Source: G963717155 sp963717155
Lineage (GTDB): Bacteria; Actinomycetota; Thermoleophilia; Gaiellales; JALYLC01
Direction: 5' to 3'
Length of the DNA: 64,000 nucleotides
Assembly (NCBI GenBank): GCA_963717155.1
Contig: OY970326.1
Coordinates: 372,001 to 436,000, forward strand
Shown one piece after another: positions 32,181 through 40,931 of this stretch (position 1 is the first letter of the stretch; each line of letters starts with the position of its first letter). The notes under the pieces are model-generated. The model was not told the origin of the DNA. It was given only the letters and a program-made list of their open reading frames with translations, and did not search any database. The position numbers and the translations under genes are program-made.

Positions 32181-33007
32181 GATCGCTCGCGATCATCGGC
32201 GCGGTCGCCGGCGCCGCGCTGCTCTCCGGTTGCGGCATGGTCGGTCAGCCGCACCGCGCGCTGCCGCCCGACGCGGGCACGCCGACGTTCCTCGTCGAGG
32301 CGTCGGACGCGCGGGGCACGCTCCTGCTCGGCACGCCACAGGGGCTCTTCCGATCGCTCGACGAGGGGGTCAGCTGGCGCGCGACGTCTCCGCCGATCTT
32401 CCGGGCGCAGTCCGCGGCATTCACCGCGGGCTCGACGATCGTCAGCCGCGGCCGGCTCCTGCACCGCGGCAATCTCACGTTCGATCGCATCGAGCCCGCT
32501 CGCCGAGCGCCGTTCCGGGGAGGCTTCGTCCGCGCACTGACGTGGCTCCCCGGGGGCAAGCTGTACGCGTTCGTCCTGCGCGCCCAGGCCTCGCTGTACG
32601 TCACGCTCGACTCGGCACGCAACTGGTACGCGCGCCCGGCCGTCGGGCTTCCCCGCACCACCCGTTCGATCGCCGCCGCGGCGATTCCCGGACGCGCCGA
32701 CATGTTGCTGGCGGCAGCGGGCGAGGAGGGGCTGTGGCGGTCGCTCGATGGCGGACTCACCTGGGCGCCGGTCCCGGCCGCGGGCAAGCCGGTGTGGTCC
32801 GTCACGATGACGCCCGCGGTCCAGGGTCGCGTCGTCGTTGCGGGACCGCAGCTCGAGTGGAGCAGCGACTACGGCGTCTCCTGGCACAAGGCAGGATGGC
32901 CGGACGCGCGGCTCGTCGCGTCCGACCCGCGCAACGCCAGGATCTTCCTTGCCGTGCTCGACGACGGCACGATCCGGGCCTCGACCGACGGTGGGCGCTC
33001 GTGGTGA
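32177..33007 (+). CDS. Beta-propeller (BNR/YCF48-like) lipoprotein, CTG start
   Basis: The mature part is a repeat protein with BNR/Asp-box-like motifs (SLDEGVSW, TLDSARNW, SLDGGLTW, SSDYGVSW, STDGGRSW), as in sialidase or YCF48-type propellers. The first ATG (32237) lies beyond a typical lipoprotein signal, RSLAIIGAVAGAALLSGC, with lipobox LSGC. That signal is in frame and begins after a CTG at 32177, with GAGG 7 nt before it and no ATG, GTG or TTG available. I therefore propose a 276-residue lipoprotein started at CTG and coupled to the SCP2 stop. The ligand or partner is unknown. Confidence 0.75.
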   Translation: MRSLAIIGAVAGAALLSGCGMVGQPHRALPPDAGTPTFLVEASDARGTLLLGTPQGLFRSLDEGVSWRATSPPIFRAQSAAFTAGSTIVSRGRLLHRGNLTFDRIEPARRAPFRGGFVRALTWLPGGKLYAFVLRAQASLYVTLDSARNWYARPAVGLPRTTRSIAAAAIPGRADMLLAAAGEEGLWRSLDGGLTWAPVPAAGKPVWSVTMTPAVQGRVVVAGPQLEWSSDYGVSWHKAGWPDARLVASDPRNARIFLAVLDDGTIRASTDGGRSW

Positions 33008-33017
33008 GGGGCCCTGG

Positions 33018-33437
33018 CTAGTCCTGCCCGGGCAGGGCGTCGGCGAGCCACGACGGTACCCGCACGGGGCGGTGGCTCCCGATCTCGAGCGTGGCATGGC
33101 GGGTCTGCCCGACGAGCGCGACGACCCCGTCTCGCTCGATGCGATACTCGAGCGAGAAGGTCGCCCGGCGCACGGCACTGACGCCGGCGTGCACCGAGAA
33201 CACGTCGTCGAACTGGAGCGGCGCCCGGTAGCGGATGTCGAGGCCGATGACGGCGAACTCGATCCGGTCGACGTCGCGAAGCGTCGAGTACGGCCGTCCG
33301 AGAAACCGCAGGTAGTCGACGCGGGCATCCTCGAGGTACAGCAGGTAGGTCGCGTGGTGGACGACACCCATGGCGTCGGTCTCGTGGAAGCGCACGCGGC
33401 GCTCCATGCTGAACGGCAGCGGCATTGGCCCGGGCAC
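33018..33437 (-). CDS. Acyl-CoA thioesterase, 4HBT/YbgC-like hot-dog fold
   Basis: This 139-residue hot-dog-fold protein has the signature RVRFHETDAMGVVHHATYLLYLEDARVDYLR at about 14-44, including the catalytic Asp of the YbgC/4-hydroxybenzoyl-CoA thioesterase group. The strands YRAPLQFDDVFSVHAGV and ATLEI follow. It hydrolyses short or aromatic acyl-CoA esters in this family. It is divergent from the sugar-dehydrogenase gene by 23 bp. Confidence 0.9.
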   Translation of the reverse strand: MPGPMPLPFSMERRVRFHETDAMGVVHHATYLLYLEDARVDYLRFLGRPYSTLRDVDRIEFAVIGLDIRYRAPLQFDDVFSVHAGVSAVRRATFSLEYRIERDGVVALVGQTRHATLEIGSHRPVRVPSWLADALPGQD

Positions 33438-33460
33438 GGATCCAGGCTACCGTGCGGCGC

Positions 33461-34630
33461 GTGAGCACTCGCCGCATGGGGCTGGCGGTGGTTGCTGCGC
33501 TCCTCGGAGTCGTGGCGCCGACGGCCGCACTCGCGCACAGCTCGGAGGCGCGCGCCGTGGGCTTCAAGCTTGCGCCGGTCGTGTCTGGTCTGGACGGCCC
33601 GGTCTACGTCACGCAGCCGGCCGGCGACCCCCGCCTCTTCGTCGTCGAGCAGGCGGGGCGCATCGTCATCGTGCAGGACGGGAAGCTGCTTCCGACGCCG
33701 TTCGCCGACCTCTCGAAGCTCGTGACGGCCGGCGGTGAGCAGGGCTTGCTCGGTCTCGCCTTCGACCCGCAGTTCGCGAAGAACGGGCGCCTGTTCGTCT
33801 ACTACACGGCGCGCAACGCGCACGAGCAGGTGTGGGAGCTGCGGGCGAAGACCGGCGCGAACAGCGTCTCCGGTTTCCGGCGGCTCCTGCTCGACATGTC
33901 GGATCCGTACTCGAACCACAACGGCGGCGACCTGCAGTTCGGACCTGACGGGTACCTGTACATCGGCACCGGCGACGGGGGCGCGGGCGGCGATCCGCAG
34001 AACAGGTCGCAGAACCTCGAGTCGCCCCTCGGCAAGCTCCTGCGGATCGACGTGGAGCAGCATCCGTCGGGACGGCCGTACGCGGTCCCGCCGGGCAACC
34101 CGTTTGCGAAGGGCGGCCGCGGCCTCAAGCTGCTGTACGCCTGGGGCCTGCGGAACCCGTGGCGCTACTCGTTCGACCGCTCGACCGGCGACCTATGGAT
34201 CGGCGATGTCGGGCAGGACAGCTGGGAGGAGGTCGACCACGTCGCGAAGGGCAAGGCGCGGGCGGCCAACTTCGGCTGGAGCCGGTACGAGGGCACCCAC
34301 ATCTACAACGGCTCGCGCAGCCTCAGCGGGGGAGGGCACCAGATTCGGCCGGTGACCGAGTACCCGCACTCGGAGGGCTGCTCGATCACCGGCGGCTACG
34401 TCTACCGCGGCCCGGCGATCCCCGGACTCAGCGGCCGCTACGTGTACGCCGACTACTGCAGCGCGCGACTTTGGACGATCCGGCCGGGCTCGAAGGCGCC
34501 CACCGAGGTCACGAGCGTCGCCGAGGCCGCCGGGGTGAAGTCGCCCTCGAGCTTCGGTGAGGGCACTGACGGGACGCTGTACCTGGTAGCGCAGGACGGC
34601 GGCGTGCTGTACCGCTTCGAGCGGGCCTGA
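33461..34630 (+). CDS. PQQ-dependent sugar dehydrogenase-like secreted protein (GSDH)
   Basis: This 389-residue exported six-bladed propeller is of the glucose/sorbosone dehydrogenase family. A signal peptide (to TAALAHS) precedes GLDGPVYVTQPAGDPRLFVVEQ, GEQGLLGLAFDPQF, the conserved SDPYSNHNGGDLQFGPDGY, IGTGDGGAGGDP and WGLRNPWRYSFD. These regions bind PQQ and calcium in soluble GDH, though many homologues are not proven enzymes. GTG at 33461 puts the signal peptide at the very start. No PQQ biosynthesis genes are in the window. Confidence 0.88.
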   Translation: MSTRRMGLAVVAALLGVVAPTAALAHSSEARAVGFKLAPVVSGLDGPVYVTQPAGDPRLFVVEQAGRIVIVQDGKLLPTPFADLSKLVTAGGEQGLLGLAFDPQFAKNGRLFVYYTARNAHEQVWELRAKTGANSVSGFRRLLLDMSDPYSNHNGGDLQFGPDGYLYIGTGDGGAGGDPQNRSQNLESPLGKLLRIDVEQHPSGRPYAVPPGNPFAKGGRGLKLLYAWGLRNPWRYSFDRSTGDLWIGDVGQDSWEEVDHVAKGKARAANFGWSRYEGTHIYNGSRSLSGGGHQIRPVTEYPHSEGCSITGGYVYRGPAIPGLSGRYVYADYCSARLWTIRPGSKAPTEVTSVAEAAGVKSPSSFGEGTDGTLYLVAQDGGVLYRFERA

Positions 34631-34687
34631 GAACCGGTTCGAGCGCCCCGCGGCGTACGGCGCGCCCGGATCGCCCTCCGCGAAGAT

Positions 34688-35440
34688 GTGGCGGTGGGAT
34701 GGGAGGCACTCGACCAGTGGGGTGACGACGTCGCCCGTGTCGACCCGCTCGCTGGCGGAGTTGGCGTCAACGAGGTGTGGAGCGTGCGCGTCAACGGGCA
34801 CCTCGCCGTCGGACGGCTCGGCAAGCGCAGCGACGCCGACCTTGCGTGGGAGACCGACCTGCTGCGACACCTCGACCGTCAGGGGATGACGGTGCCGGTG
34901 CCGATCCCGACGATGGACGGCCGGCACTTCGCCGAAGGACTGGTCGTGATGACCTACGTGGAGGGCGGACCGCCCGAAGCGGAGGCCGACTGGCGTCGCG
35001 TCGCCGACACACTCCACCAGCTGCACCGACTGACGCGCGGCTGGCCGCAGCGCCCGGGCTGGCGGTCCTCGAGCGACCTCCTGCACGCCGAGACCGGGAC
35101 GAGGATCGACCTCGGCGCGATGCCCGCCGAGGCCGTTGCTCGATGCCGAGCAGCGTGGGCGCGGCTGGCCGGACGAGAGCGGTGCGTCGTCCACGGCGAC
35201 CTCAACTCGGGCAACATCCGCATGACTGCGAATCGGGTCGCGCTGATCGACTGGGACGAGTCGCACGTCGACGTCCCCGACCTCGACCTGGTGTTGCCAC
35301 ACAACGCCGCCGGGCTCGACGACGACACGCACGACGTCGCCGCGCAAGCATGGGCCGCATGGGAAGCCGCCGTCTGCTGGGACCCCAGCGGGACCGACGA
35401 CTTCGCGGTCAAGCGGCTTGCCGAGGTTCGCGCGGTCTGA
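34688..35440 (+). CDS. Aminoglycoside phosphotransferase (APH)-family kinase
   Basis: This 250-residue protein has the APH/choline-kinase fold. A short N-lobe ends in VVMTYVEGG. The catalytic loop is CVVHGDLNSGNI at about 172-183 and the metal-binding DFG equivalent is ALIDWDESHVDVPDLDL. Substrates in this family range from antibiotics to sugars and amino alcohols, so resistance cannot be claimed. GTG at 34688 is the first start. A 224-bp gap without a gene follows. Confidence 0.82.
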   Translation: MAVGWEALDQWGDDVARVDPLAGGVGVNEVWSVRVNGHLAVGRLGKRSDADLAWETDLLRHLDRQGMTVPVPIPTMDGRHFAEGLVVMTYVEGGPPEAEADWRRVADTLHQLHRLTRGWPQRPGWRSSSDLLHAETGTRIDLGAMPAEAVARCRAAWARLAGRERCVVHGDLNSGNIRMTANRVALIDWDESHVDVPDLDLVLPHNAAGLDDDTHDVAAQAWAAWEAAVCWDPSGTDDFAVKRLAEVRAV

Positions 35441-35664
35441 GCAGCAGCGGCAACGAGTGGCCACCTGACTCTGCGATCAGAATCGGGATCCCCCGGGTTC
35501 CAGGCCCGCGGAAAATCCTGCGACACCTTTACGAAAGCCTTACCCGGTCGGCAAGGTTCCATGATGCGCGCTGCCGACACTGCCTTCAACACGCACCGGC
35601 TGCGACCTGTGGGGTCGACGGATAGGGGTCATCCGGGGGCGCGGCCGGTGCGTTGTTATCGAGG

Positions 35665-36595
35665 TCAGGTCGCGGGCACGCGCAGGCGCAGCGCCGCTGG
35701 TACCACCTCGAAGCGGACCGGCGTGACGCCCGGTTGCTCGCCGTCGATCTCGATCGGAAGCGGTCGGGCGGTCTCGACCGAGACCGCGCGCGCGAGGCGA
35801 TGGCTCGCCTTCGGGTGCCGCAGGATGGTTCCGCGATACAGCCGGTGCATGTTGAGCGCCAGATCGAGCCGGCCGACGTCGCCGAACACGATGGCGTCGA
35901 GCAGTCCGTCGTCCGGAAGGGCGTCGGGTGCGATGTGCATCCCACCGCCGAAGTAGCGGCCGTTCGCGACGATCGTGTTGTTGGCGACGAGCTCGCCGCT
36001 GCTCGTCGTCCATCGTGACCTTGAACCCGATGTTCTTCCAGCGCGCGAAGGTCGCGACAGTCGCCCAGAGGAACGATGGCGTGCCGCCGAGGCGCTTGCT
36101 CGTCCGGTTCGCGCGCTCCGCGACGGCGCCCGAGAGACCGCACGAGGCGATGTTGAGGAAGAGGCGGGACTCCTCGCCTCCGCCGTGGGCGACGTACGTC
36201 GCACGCCCGAGATCGATCGTGCGCGTCGTCCCGCTCGCGACGATCGCGAGCGCACGCTCGGGCCGGCCGGGAATGCGGTAGGTGCGCGCGCCGTCGCGCC
36301 CGGTGCCGATCGGGACGATGGCGAGCTCCGCCTCGGGCGCGATCGCCCGGTCGCCGTCGAAGAACCCGTTCACGACCTCGTTCACGGTGCCGTCGCCCCC
36401 GACTGCGACGACCAGCCGCGGACCGTCCTGCAGCCCGGCTCGCGCGAGCTCGCTCGCGTGGCCCGGTCGCTCGGTGTGCACGGTCTCGGCGTCGATGCCG
36501 TAGCCGGCGAGCGTCGCGGCGAGCTTCTCCCACGCTCGACCGACCCCACCGTTGCGGGCCGCAGGGTTGACGATCACGAGCGGCCGCTCGGGCAT
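35665..36595 (-). pseudogene. Diacylglycerol kinase-family lipid kinase, frameshifted
   Basis: The first frame encodes the DAGK catalytic domain: LVIVNPAARNGGVGRAWEKL, VVAVGGDGTVNEVVNGF and IVPIGTGRDGARTYRIP. After KVTMDD the match moves to the +1 frame, which carries SSGELVANNTIVANGRYFGG, DGLLDAIVFGDV and the end LPIEIDGEQPGVTPVRFEV. Removing one base near 36004 rejoins them into a normal protein of about 309 residues. Relatives phosphorylate diacylglycerol or similar lipids with ATP. Whether the shift is real or an assembly error cannot be told here. It ends 4 nt after nucleoside phosphorylase starts its own stop region. Confidence 0.85.
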
Positions 36596-36599
36596 GGCG

Positions 36600-37320
36600 T
36601 CAGTCCTTGGGAGACGAGAGCGCCGCCCGGATCGCGAGGATCGTCATGCGGTCGACGGCGGCGCGCATCTCCTCGTCGGAGATGCGGACGAACTCGCCCT
36701 CGACCACCACGTCCGAGACCGTGAGGAGGCAGCCGGCCGAGATCTTGCGCAGCGCGCCGATCGTGAACAGCGCGGACGCCTCCATCTCGACAGCCGAGGA
36801 TCCCGCGATCGGACCAGCGCTGGTACTGGCCGCCGTCCGGGTTGTAGAAGACGTCGCTCGAGACGACGCCACCGACGCGCACGCGCTGCCCGTCGTGCTT
36901 CGCCTGATGCACGACCGCGTGGACGACCTCGAAGTCGGCTGTCGGCGCGTGCGGCTCGCCGCCGGTGTACGTCAGCATCGTTCCGTCGGCCGGTGTGGCC
37001 GAGATCGCCACGATCAGGTCGCCGAGGGCGAGGTCGGGCTGTAGACCACCGCATGTTCCGACGCGGACGAGGCGCTTCACGCCGAGCTGGACCAGCTCCT
37101 CGTACACGATCGAGGCGCTCGGGCAGCCCATGCCCGAGGACTGCACCGAGATCGGCTTTCCCTCGAAGGTTCCGGTGTAGCCGAGCATCCCACGCTCGGC
37201 GTTGACCTCCCGGGGAGCTTCGAAGAACGTGTCGGCGATGTAGCGGGCACGCAGGGGGTCGCCCGGGACGAGCACCGCCTCGGCATAGTCGCCTGGTTCG
37301 GCGCGAAGGTGGATCGGCAT
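36600..37320 (-). pseudogene. Purine/uridine nucleoside phosphorylase (DeoD-like), frameshifted
   Basis: The first frame has MPIHLRAEPGDYAEAVLVPG, the phosphate-binding Arg segment DPLRARYIAD, SGMGCPSASIVYEEL and VRVGTCGGLQ, typical of the hexameric DeoD/Udp group. After RGIL the conserved AVEMEASALFTIG, with the nucleoside-binding MEA residues, is in the +1 frame and continues to ISDEEMRAAVDRM. One extra G at 36794-36795 accounts for it: without it the text reads GILAVEMEAS. The intact enzyme would be about 239 residues and cleave purine nucleosides with phosphate. Confidence 0.87.
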
Positions 37321-37357
37321 GGGCGGAGATGCTACTCGGGGCCGGCCAGATCTCGCG

Positions 37358-37402
37358 ATACCCCAAATTGGGGCTCAACCCGTGGCGGTTCCGTGTCGAC
37401 AA
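37358..37402 (+). promoter_or_regulatory. Candidate FliA/WhiG-like promoter with upstream palindrome
   Basis: CTCAA (37374-37378), a 16-bp spacer and GTCGACAA (37395-37402) resemble the sigma-28/WhiG pattern. Just upstream is the palindrome CCCCAAATTGGGG. The block GATACC..AAA..GGGGCTCA resembles 28114-28132. Transcription would begin at or next to the ATG at 37411, giving a leaderless mRNA. Confidence 0.35.
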
Positions 37403-37410
37403 CGCTCCCG

Positions 37411-38118
37411 ATGGGTGGTAACCCGAACAAGGGACTGGTGGGCCTGCTCGGCGTCCTCGTGCTGCTCGCGCTTCCCGCGGGGGCGTTTGCCGGCGCCACG
37501 CCGGCCCCGGCGCCGCCCCCGGTGGCCGCCCCGCCTTCGACGCCTTCCTCGTCCTCCTCCACGCCTTCCTCGTCCTCGTCCTCGAGCAGCTCCAGCTCGT
37601 CCGCCAGCACGCAGTCGACCGGCCCGACGGCGTCGCAGATCGCCGCGCAGAAGAAGGCCGCGAAGGCCGCGGCGGCGCGCAAGGCCGCTCAGCTGAAGGC
37701 GGCCAGGATCGCGGCCGCCAAGAAGAAGGCTGCGCAGCTGAAGGCCGCCAGGATCGTGGCGGCCAGGAAGAAGGCCGCAGCAGAGGCCGCGAGGAAGAAG
37801 GCCGCTGCACAGCGTGCCCGACTCGTCGCCCAGCAGCAGCACGCGGAGGACACCGCCGAGGCGACCTTCGCACAGGCTCGTCAGCGCGACGACGCGTTCC
37901 GTTTCGCCGCGTCCGCCGCCGACTCCATCGGCGCGTCGGCCGCCGTGCAGGCGGCTCCGCTCGACGCTGCTGACGCGCACGCCGATGCCCGCGCATTCGA
38001 CTCGTCGCCGTCGAACACTCCTCCGATTCCGCTGCTCGCCGCCGTGGCTGCGGCGGTCGCACTCGCTGCCGCGTCGGCCTACGCGATCCGCGCACGCACG
38101 TGGCGGGTTGCGCGCTGA
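37411..38118 (+). CDS. Exported Ala/Lys-rich low-complexity membrane protein
   Basis: This 235-residue protein has a hydrophobic N-terminal export signal (GLVGLLGVLVLLALPAGAFAG), a Pro-rich then Ser-run linker, and an Ala/Lys/Arg helix with a repeated unit KAAQLKAARIAAAKKKAAQ at about 80-150. A C-terminal transmembrane helix (PLLAAVAAAVALAAASAYAI) is followed by Arg residues. The layout suggests an anchored protein with a basic outer helix that could bind anionic polymers or DNA (inference). The family is unknown. A GTG six codons upstream lies inside the proposed promoter. The FnIII gene follows after 32 nt. Confidence 0.65.
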   Translation: MGGNPNKGLVGLLGVLVLLALPAGAFAGATPAPAPPPVAAPPSTPSSSSSTPSSSSSSSSSSSSASTQSTGPTASQIAAQKKAAKAAAARKAAQLKAARIAAAKKKAAQLKAARIVAARKKAAAEAARKKAAAQRARLVAQQQHAEDTAEATFAQARQRDDAFRFAASAADSIGASAAVQAAPLDAADAHADARAFDSSPSNTPPIPLLAAVAAAVALAAASAYAIRARTWRVAR

Positions 38119-38150
38119 TCCCTCGAACCTTCTCCGGAGGTAGTCACGAC

Positions 38151-40553
38151 ATGAACACTCGACGCCTCCTGCGCGCGCTCCGGACCAGGGCCGGTGCGAT
38201 CGCCCTGCTCGTGCTCACGGCCGGCGCCCTCGTGCTCCCGAGCGGCGCGAGCGCGCTCGTCAACCCGAGCATCCTGACGCCCGCGGGTGGCGCGGTGCTC
38301 GGCGTCGGAGCCAGGACGTTCACCTTCTCGATGCCGGGTGACGACGGCACGGCGACCGGGTACACGCTCCTGCGCGCCGCTCCGACAGGTGGAGTGTGCG
38401 ACTCGATCGCGCTCGCCTCTGCCTCGATTCCGGCGGGTGCGACTGCAAGCGGCGCGGCGCCCCTCGCCCCGGCGCCGCTCGTCGACGGTGACGCGATCGC
38501 CGACGGTCAGTGGTGCTACTGGGTGGAGTCCACCGACGGCCTTGCAACGGCCGACTCGTCGCCGGTCAAGATCACCTATGACACGACCGCTCCGACCGTC
38601 ACGGTCACGTCCAATCCGTTCCCGTCGGGCTTCACGCCGTCGACGAGCGCGAGCCTCGCGTTCACGGCGAGCGATGGCACGACCGAGTGTGATCTGGACG
38701 GTGGCGGGTTCACGTCCTGCTCCTCGCCCAAGGCCTACTCGTCGCTCCTGGAAACCTCCCACACGTTCACGGTGCGGTCGACGGATGCGGCCGGGAACGT
38801 CGGAAGCGACACCTACTCGTGGACGGTCGACCACACGAACCCGGTCGTGATGATCTCGCCGGGAAGCCAGCCCTCCAGCCTCTCGAACTCCGGCAGCGCG
38901 AACTTCGTGTTCTCCGACAACGAGGGCACGCCCCAGTGCAAGCTGGATAGCGGCTCGTTCGGGTCGTGCTCGTCGTCGACCACGATGAACTACTCGGGGC
39001 TCGCGGAGACGACGCACACGTTCACCGTGCGTTCCACCGATGGCGCCGGCAACATCGGGAGCGACGCGTACAGCTGGACGGTCGACCGCACGCCGCCGAC
39101 CGTGCCGGCCAACCTCACGCTCGTTGGCCCGGCCTCGCGAAACACCCAGCCGTCGTTCACGTTCGGCACGTCGACCGACGTGCACGGGCCGCTCTCCTAC
39201 CGGCTGTACCGCGACGGGACGTTTACCGGCCTCACGGCTACCACTGGCTCGATCGCCGACTTCACGATCGCCGTGGACGGCTCGAACGACGGGAACTACA
39301 GCTACACGGTGCGCGCGGTCGACGCTGCCGGCAACGAGAGCGCCTCGTCGTCCAGCGTCGCCGTGACGATGGACTCCGGGCCGCCGTCGGTGCCCACCAG
39401 CGTCCACGCGGCCGCGAATCCCACCCGTCTCGGCCCGGTCATCTCCTGGAACGCCTCCACGGGCGTCCCGGTCGCCTACGAGGTGCTGCGGAACGGCTCG
39501 CTCATCGGCACCGTGAACGCGCCGGGCACCGTGTTCGGCGATGCGTCCGTCACGGCTGACGGCACCTACTCGTACACCGTGCGCGCGGTCGACGGGGCCG
39601 GCAATGCCTCGCTCGACTCGGCGAGTGCCAAGGTCGTCTACGACACGACTGCTCCAGCCGCCCCGGCGGTCACGGCCGTCGCGGGACCCATGAACGGAGC
39701 CGTGACGCTGAGCTGGCCGGCAGTCGCCGACGCCGGATCGGGCGTCTCCGGGTACCAGGTGCGCCGCTCTGCGGCAGGGGGCCCGGCGCCGGCGAGTCTC
39801 AACGACGGCACGGCGATCTGCGGCACGCTCGGCGGGACCAGCCTCTCATGCGGCGACACCGGCCTGACGCCGGGCTCGAGCTACCGCTACGCGGTGTTCG
39901 CGCTCGACGGGGTCGGCAACGTGTCCGGCGCGGGGCAGACCCCCGCGGTGCTGATCCCGTCACTCGTGGACAGAACGCCTCCGAAGGCGCCGACGGCGCT
40001 GCGCGCGGCGATCACGGGAAGCAGGGTCGCCCTGAGCTGGAAGAACCCGAAGGCGGGCCTCGCGAAGGTCACGGTCGTGTGGAACGCCAAGCGTGCGCCG
40101 CGCTCGACGAAGGACGGGAAGGCCGTGTACCGCGGCGCCGGAACGCACTTCGTCCTCAACCTCAAGAAGCTGCCGCCGGGCAAGCACGTCCGCTTCGCCG
40201 TGTTCGCGCTCGATGGTGCCGGGAATGTGTCGACCGCCGCGCGCGCGACGCTCTCGGTCCCCGTCCCGAGCCCGCTCAGCCTCGCGCCCGGCGGGAAGCT
40301 CTCGGGCAGCCCGGCTCTCACGTGGAACGCGGTCAAGGGCGCCACGTACTACAACGTGCAGGTCTTCGCGGGCACCCAGGCGACGAAGCGCGTCGCCGTC
40401 GCGTGGCCCGCCGGCACGAGCTGGACGCTGCCCGGGTCGAACCTGAAGAAGGGGAACACGTACACGTGGTACGTCTGGCCCGGTCTGGGAGCCAAGGCCG
40501 CTGCGCACTATGGGACGCTGATCGGCAAGGTCACGTTCACGTACATGGGCTGA
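38151..40553 (+). CDS. Secreted multi-domain FnIII/Ig-like repeat protein
   Basis: This 800-residue exported protein has a signal peptide (to about 37, SGASA). An Ig-like domain comes first, then two Cys-containing repeats (TTECDLDGGGFTSCSSP and TPQCKLDSGSFGSCSS, each ending in a HTFTVRSTDxAGNxGSD motif). Several FnIII-like units (YTVRAVDxAGNxS ... DTTAPAAP) follow, and a final FnIII-like domain with TWYVWPGLG. GGAGG lies 10 nt before the ATG. It shares its repeat style with the protein at 18059-23950. It is probably a surface or matrix protein co-transcribed with the Ala/Lys-rich protein. Confidence 0.85.
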   Translation: MNTRRLLRALRTRAGAIALLVLTAGALVLPSGASALVNPSILTPAGGAVLGVGARTFTFSMPGDDGTATGYTLLRAAPTGGVCDSIALASASIPAGATASGAAPLAPAPLVDGDAIADGQWCYWVESTDGLATADSSPVKITYDTTAPTVTVTSNPFPSGFTPSTSASLAFTASDGTTECDLDGGGFTSCSSPKAYSSLLETSHTFTVRSTDAAGNVGSDTYSWTVDHTNPVVMISPGSQPSSLSNSGSANFVFSDNEGTPQCKLDSGSFGSCSSSTTMNYSGLAETTHTFTVRSTDGAGNIGSDAYSWTVDRTPPTVPANLTLVGPASRNTQPSFTFGTSTDVHGPLSYRLYRDGTFTGLTATTGSIADFTIAVDGSNDGNYSYTVRAVDAAGNESASSSSVAVTMDSGPPSVPTSVHAAANPTRLGPVISWNASTGVPVAYEVLRNGSLIGTVNAPGTVFGDASVTADGTYSYTVRAVDGAGNASLDSASAKVVYDTTAPAAPAVTAVAGPMNGAVTLSWPAVADAGSGVSGYQVRRSAAGGPAPASLNDGTAICGTLGGTSLSCGDTGLTPGSSYRYAVFALDGVGNVSGAGQTPAVLIPSLVDRTPPKAPTALRAAITGSRVALSWKNPKAGLAKVTVVWNAKRAPRSTKDGKAVYRGAGTHFVLNLKKLPPGKHVRFAVFALDGAGNVSTAARATLSVPVPSPLSLAPGGKLSGSPALTWNAVKGATYYNVQVFAGTQATKRVAVAWPAGTSWTLPGSNLKKGNTYTWYVWPGLGAKAAAHYGTLIGKVTFTYMG

Positions 40554-40830
40554 GAAGCTCTATCAACATGATCGTGCGTCGCTGGCGCGTGTGGATCGTC
40601 CTGCGGTCTGGGGTCTGTGCTCGTTCTCGCGTCGACCCCGGCCCTCCGGCGACCCGGATCCCGCTCATGTCCGCTCGGTGATCCGGAGTTGGCTCGGTGA
40701 GCGGGCTCCGGGGCTTCGCAGGAACGCCGGCTGGCTCTTGTTCAGGCGTCCGGCCTGTGCTGCGAGCCAGCCGACGCTCCTGCTCGCTCCACACACCCCA
40801 GCGTCCAGACGCTGATTTTGATCGAGCTTC
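40554..40830. repeat. MITE-like repeat, copy 2
   Basis: This 277-bp copy is about 98% identical to 26289-26566, with one deleted base and about four substitutions. Its ends are GAAGCTCTATCAA and TTGATCGAGCTTC, an inverted pair with one mismatch. It begins at the base after the TGA of the FnIII gene. The shared sequence continues five bases past the right end (TAGGA) in both copies. The single-base deletion breaks any frame common to the two copies, so it is unlikely to code. Confidence 0.8.
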
Positions 40831-40854
40831 TAGGAAGCCACCCCCCGACTAGAA

Positions 40855-40892
40855 CCGGACGAGCGTCCGGAATAGAAGCGGACGATCGTCCG
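40855..40892. promoter_or_regulatory. Paired TetR-type palindromes upstream of yceI
   Basis: CCGGACGAGCGTCCGG (40855-40870) and CGGACGATCGTCCG (40879-40892) share CGGACG-N2-CGTCCG and have centres 23 bp apart. They lie 40-77 bp before the YceI start and would cover its promoter. The form is typical of TetR-family operators. No TetR gene is in the window. Confidence 0.7.
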
Positions 40893-40931
40893 TTTGCATG
40901 AGAGTCCCGTTCTTCAGAGGAGGAATCTCTC

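Noticed and set aside
34688..35440. Antibiotic-resistance phosphotransferase
   Set aside because: The APH fold is clear but family members act on many substrates, and nothing nearby indicates resistance.
35441..35664. A gene or RNA in the gap between the APH gene and the lipid kinase gene
   Set aside because: Only tails of out-of-frame ORFs cross it. I see no convincing hairpin or promoter.
26289..40830. A composite transposon bounded by the two repeats
   Set aside because: Both copies are in the same orientation, there is no transposase, and the genes between look native in composition. Copy 1 has TAG on both sides but copy 2 shows no target duplication.
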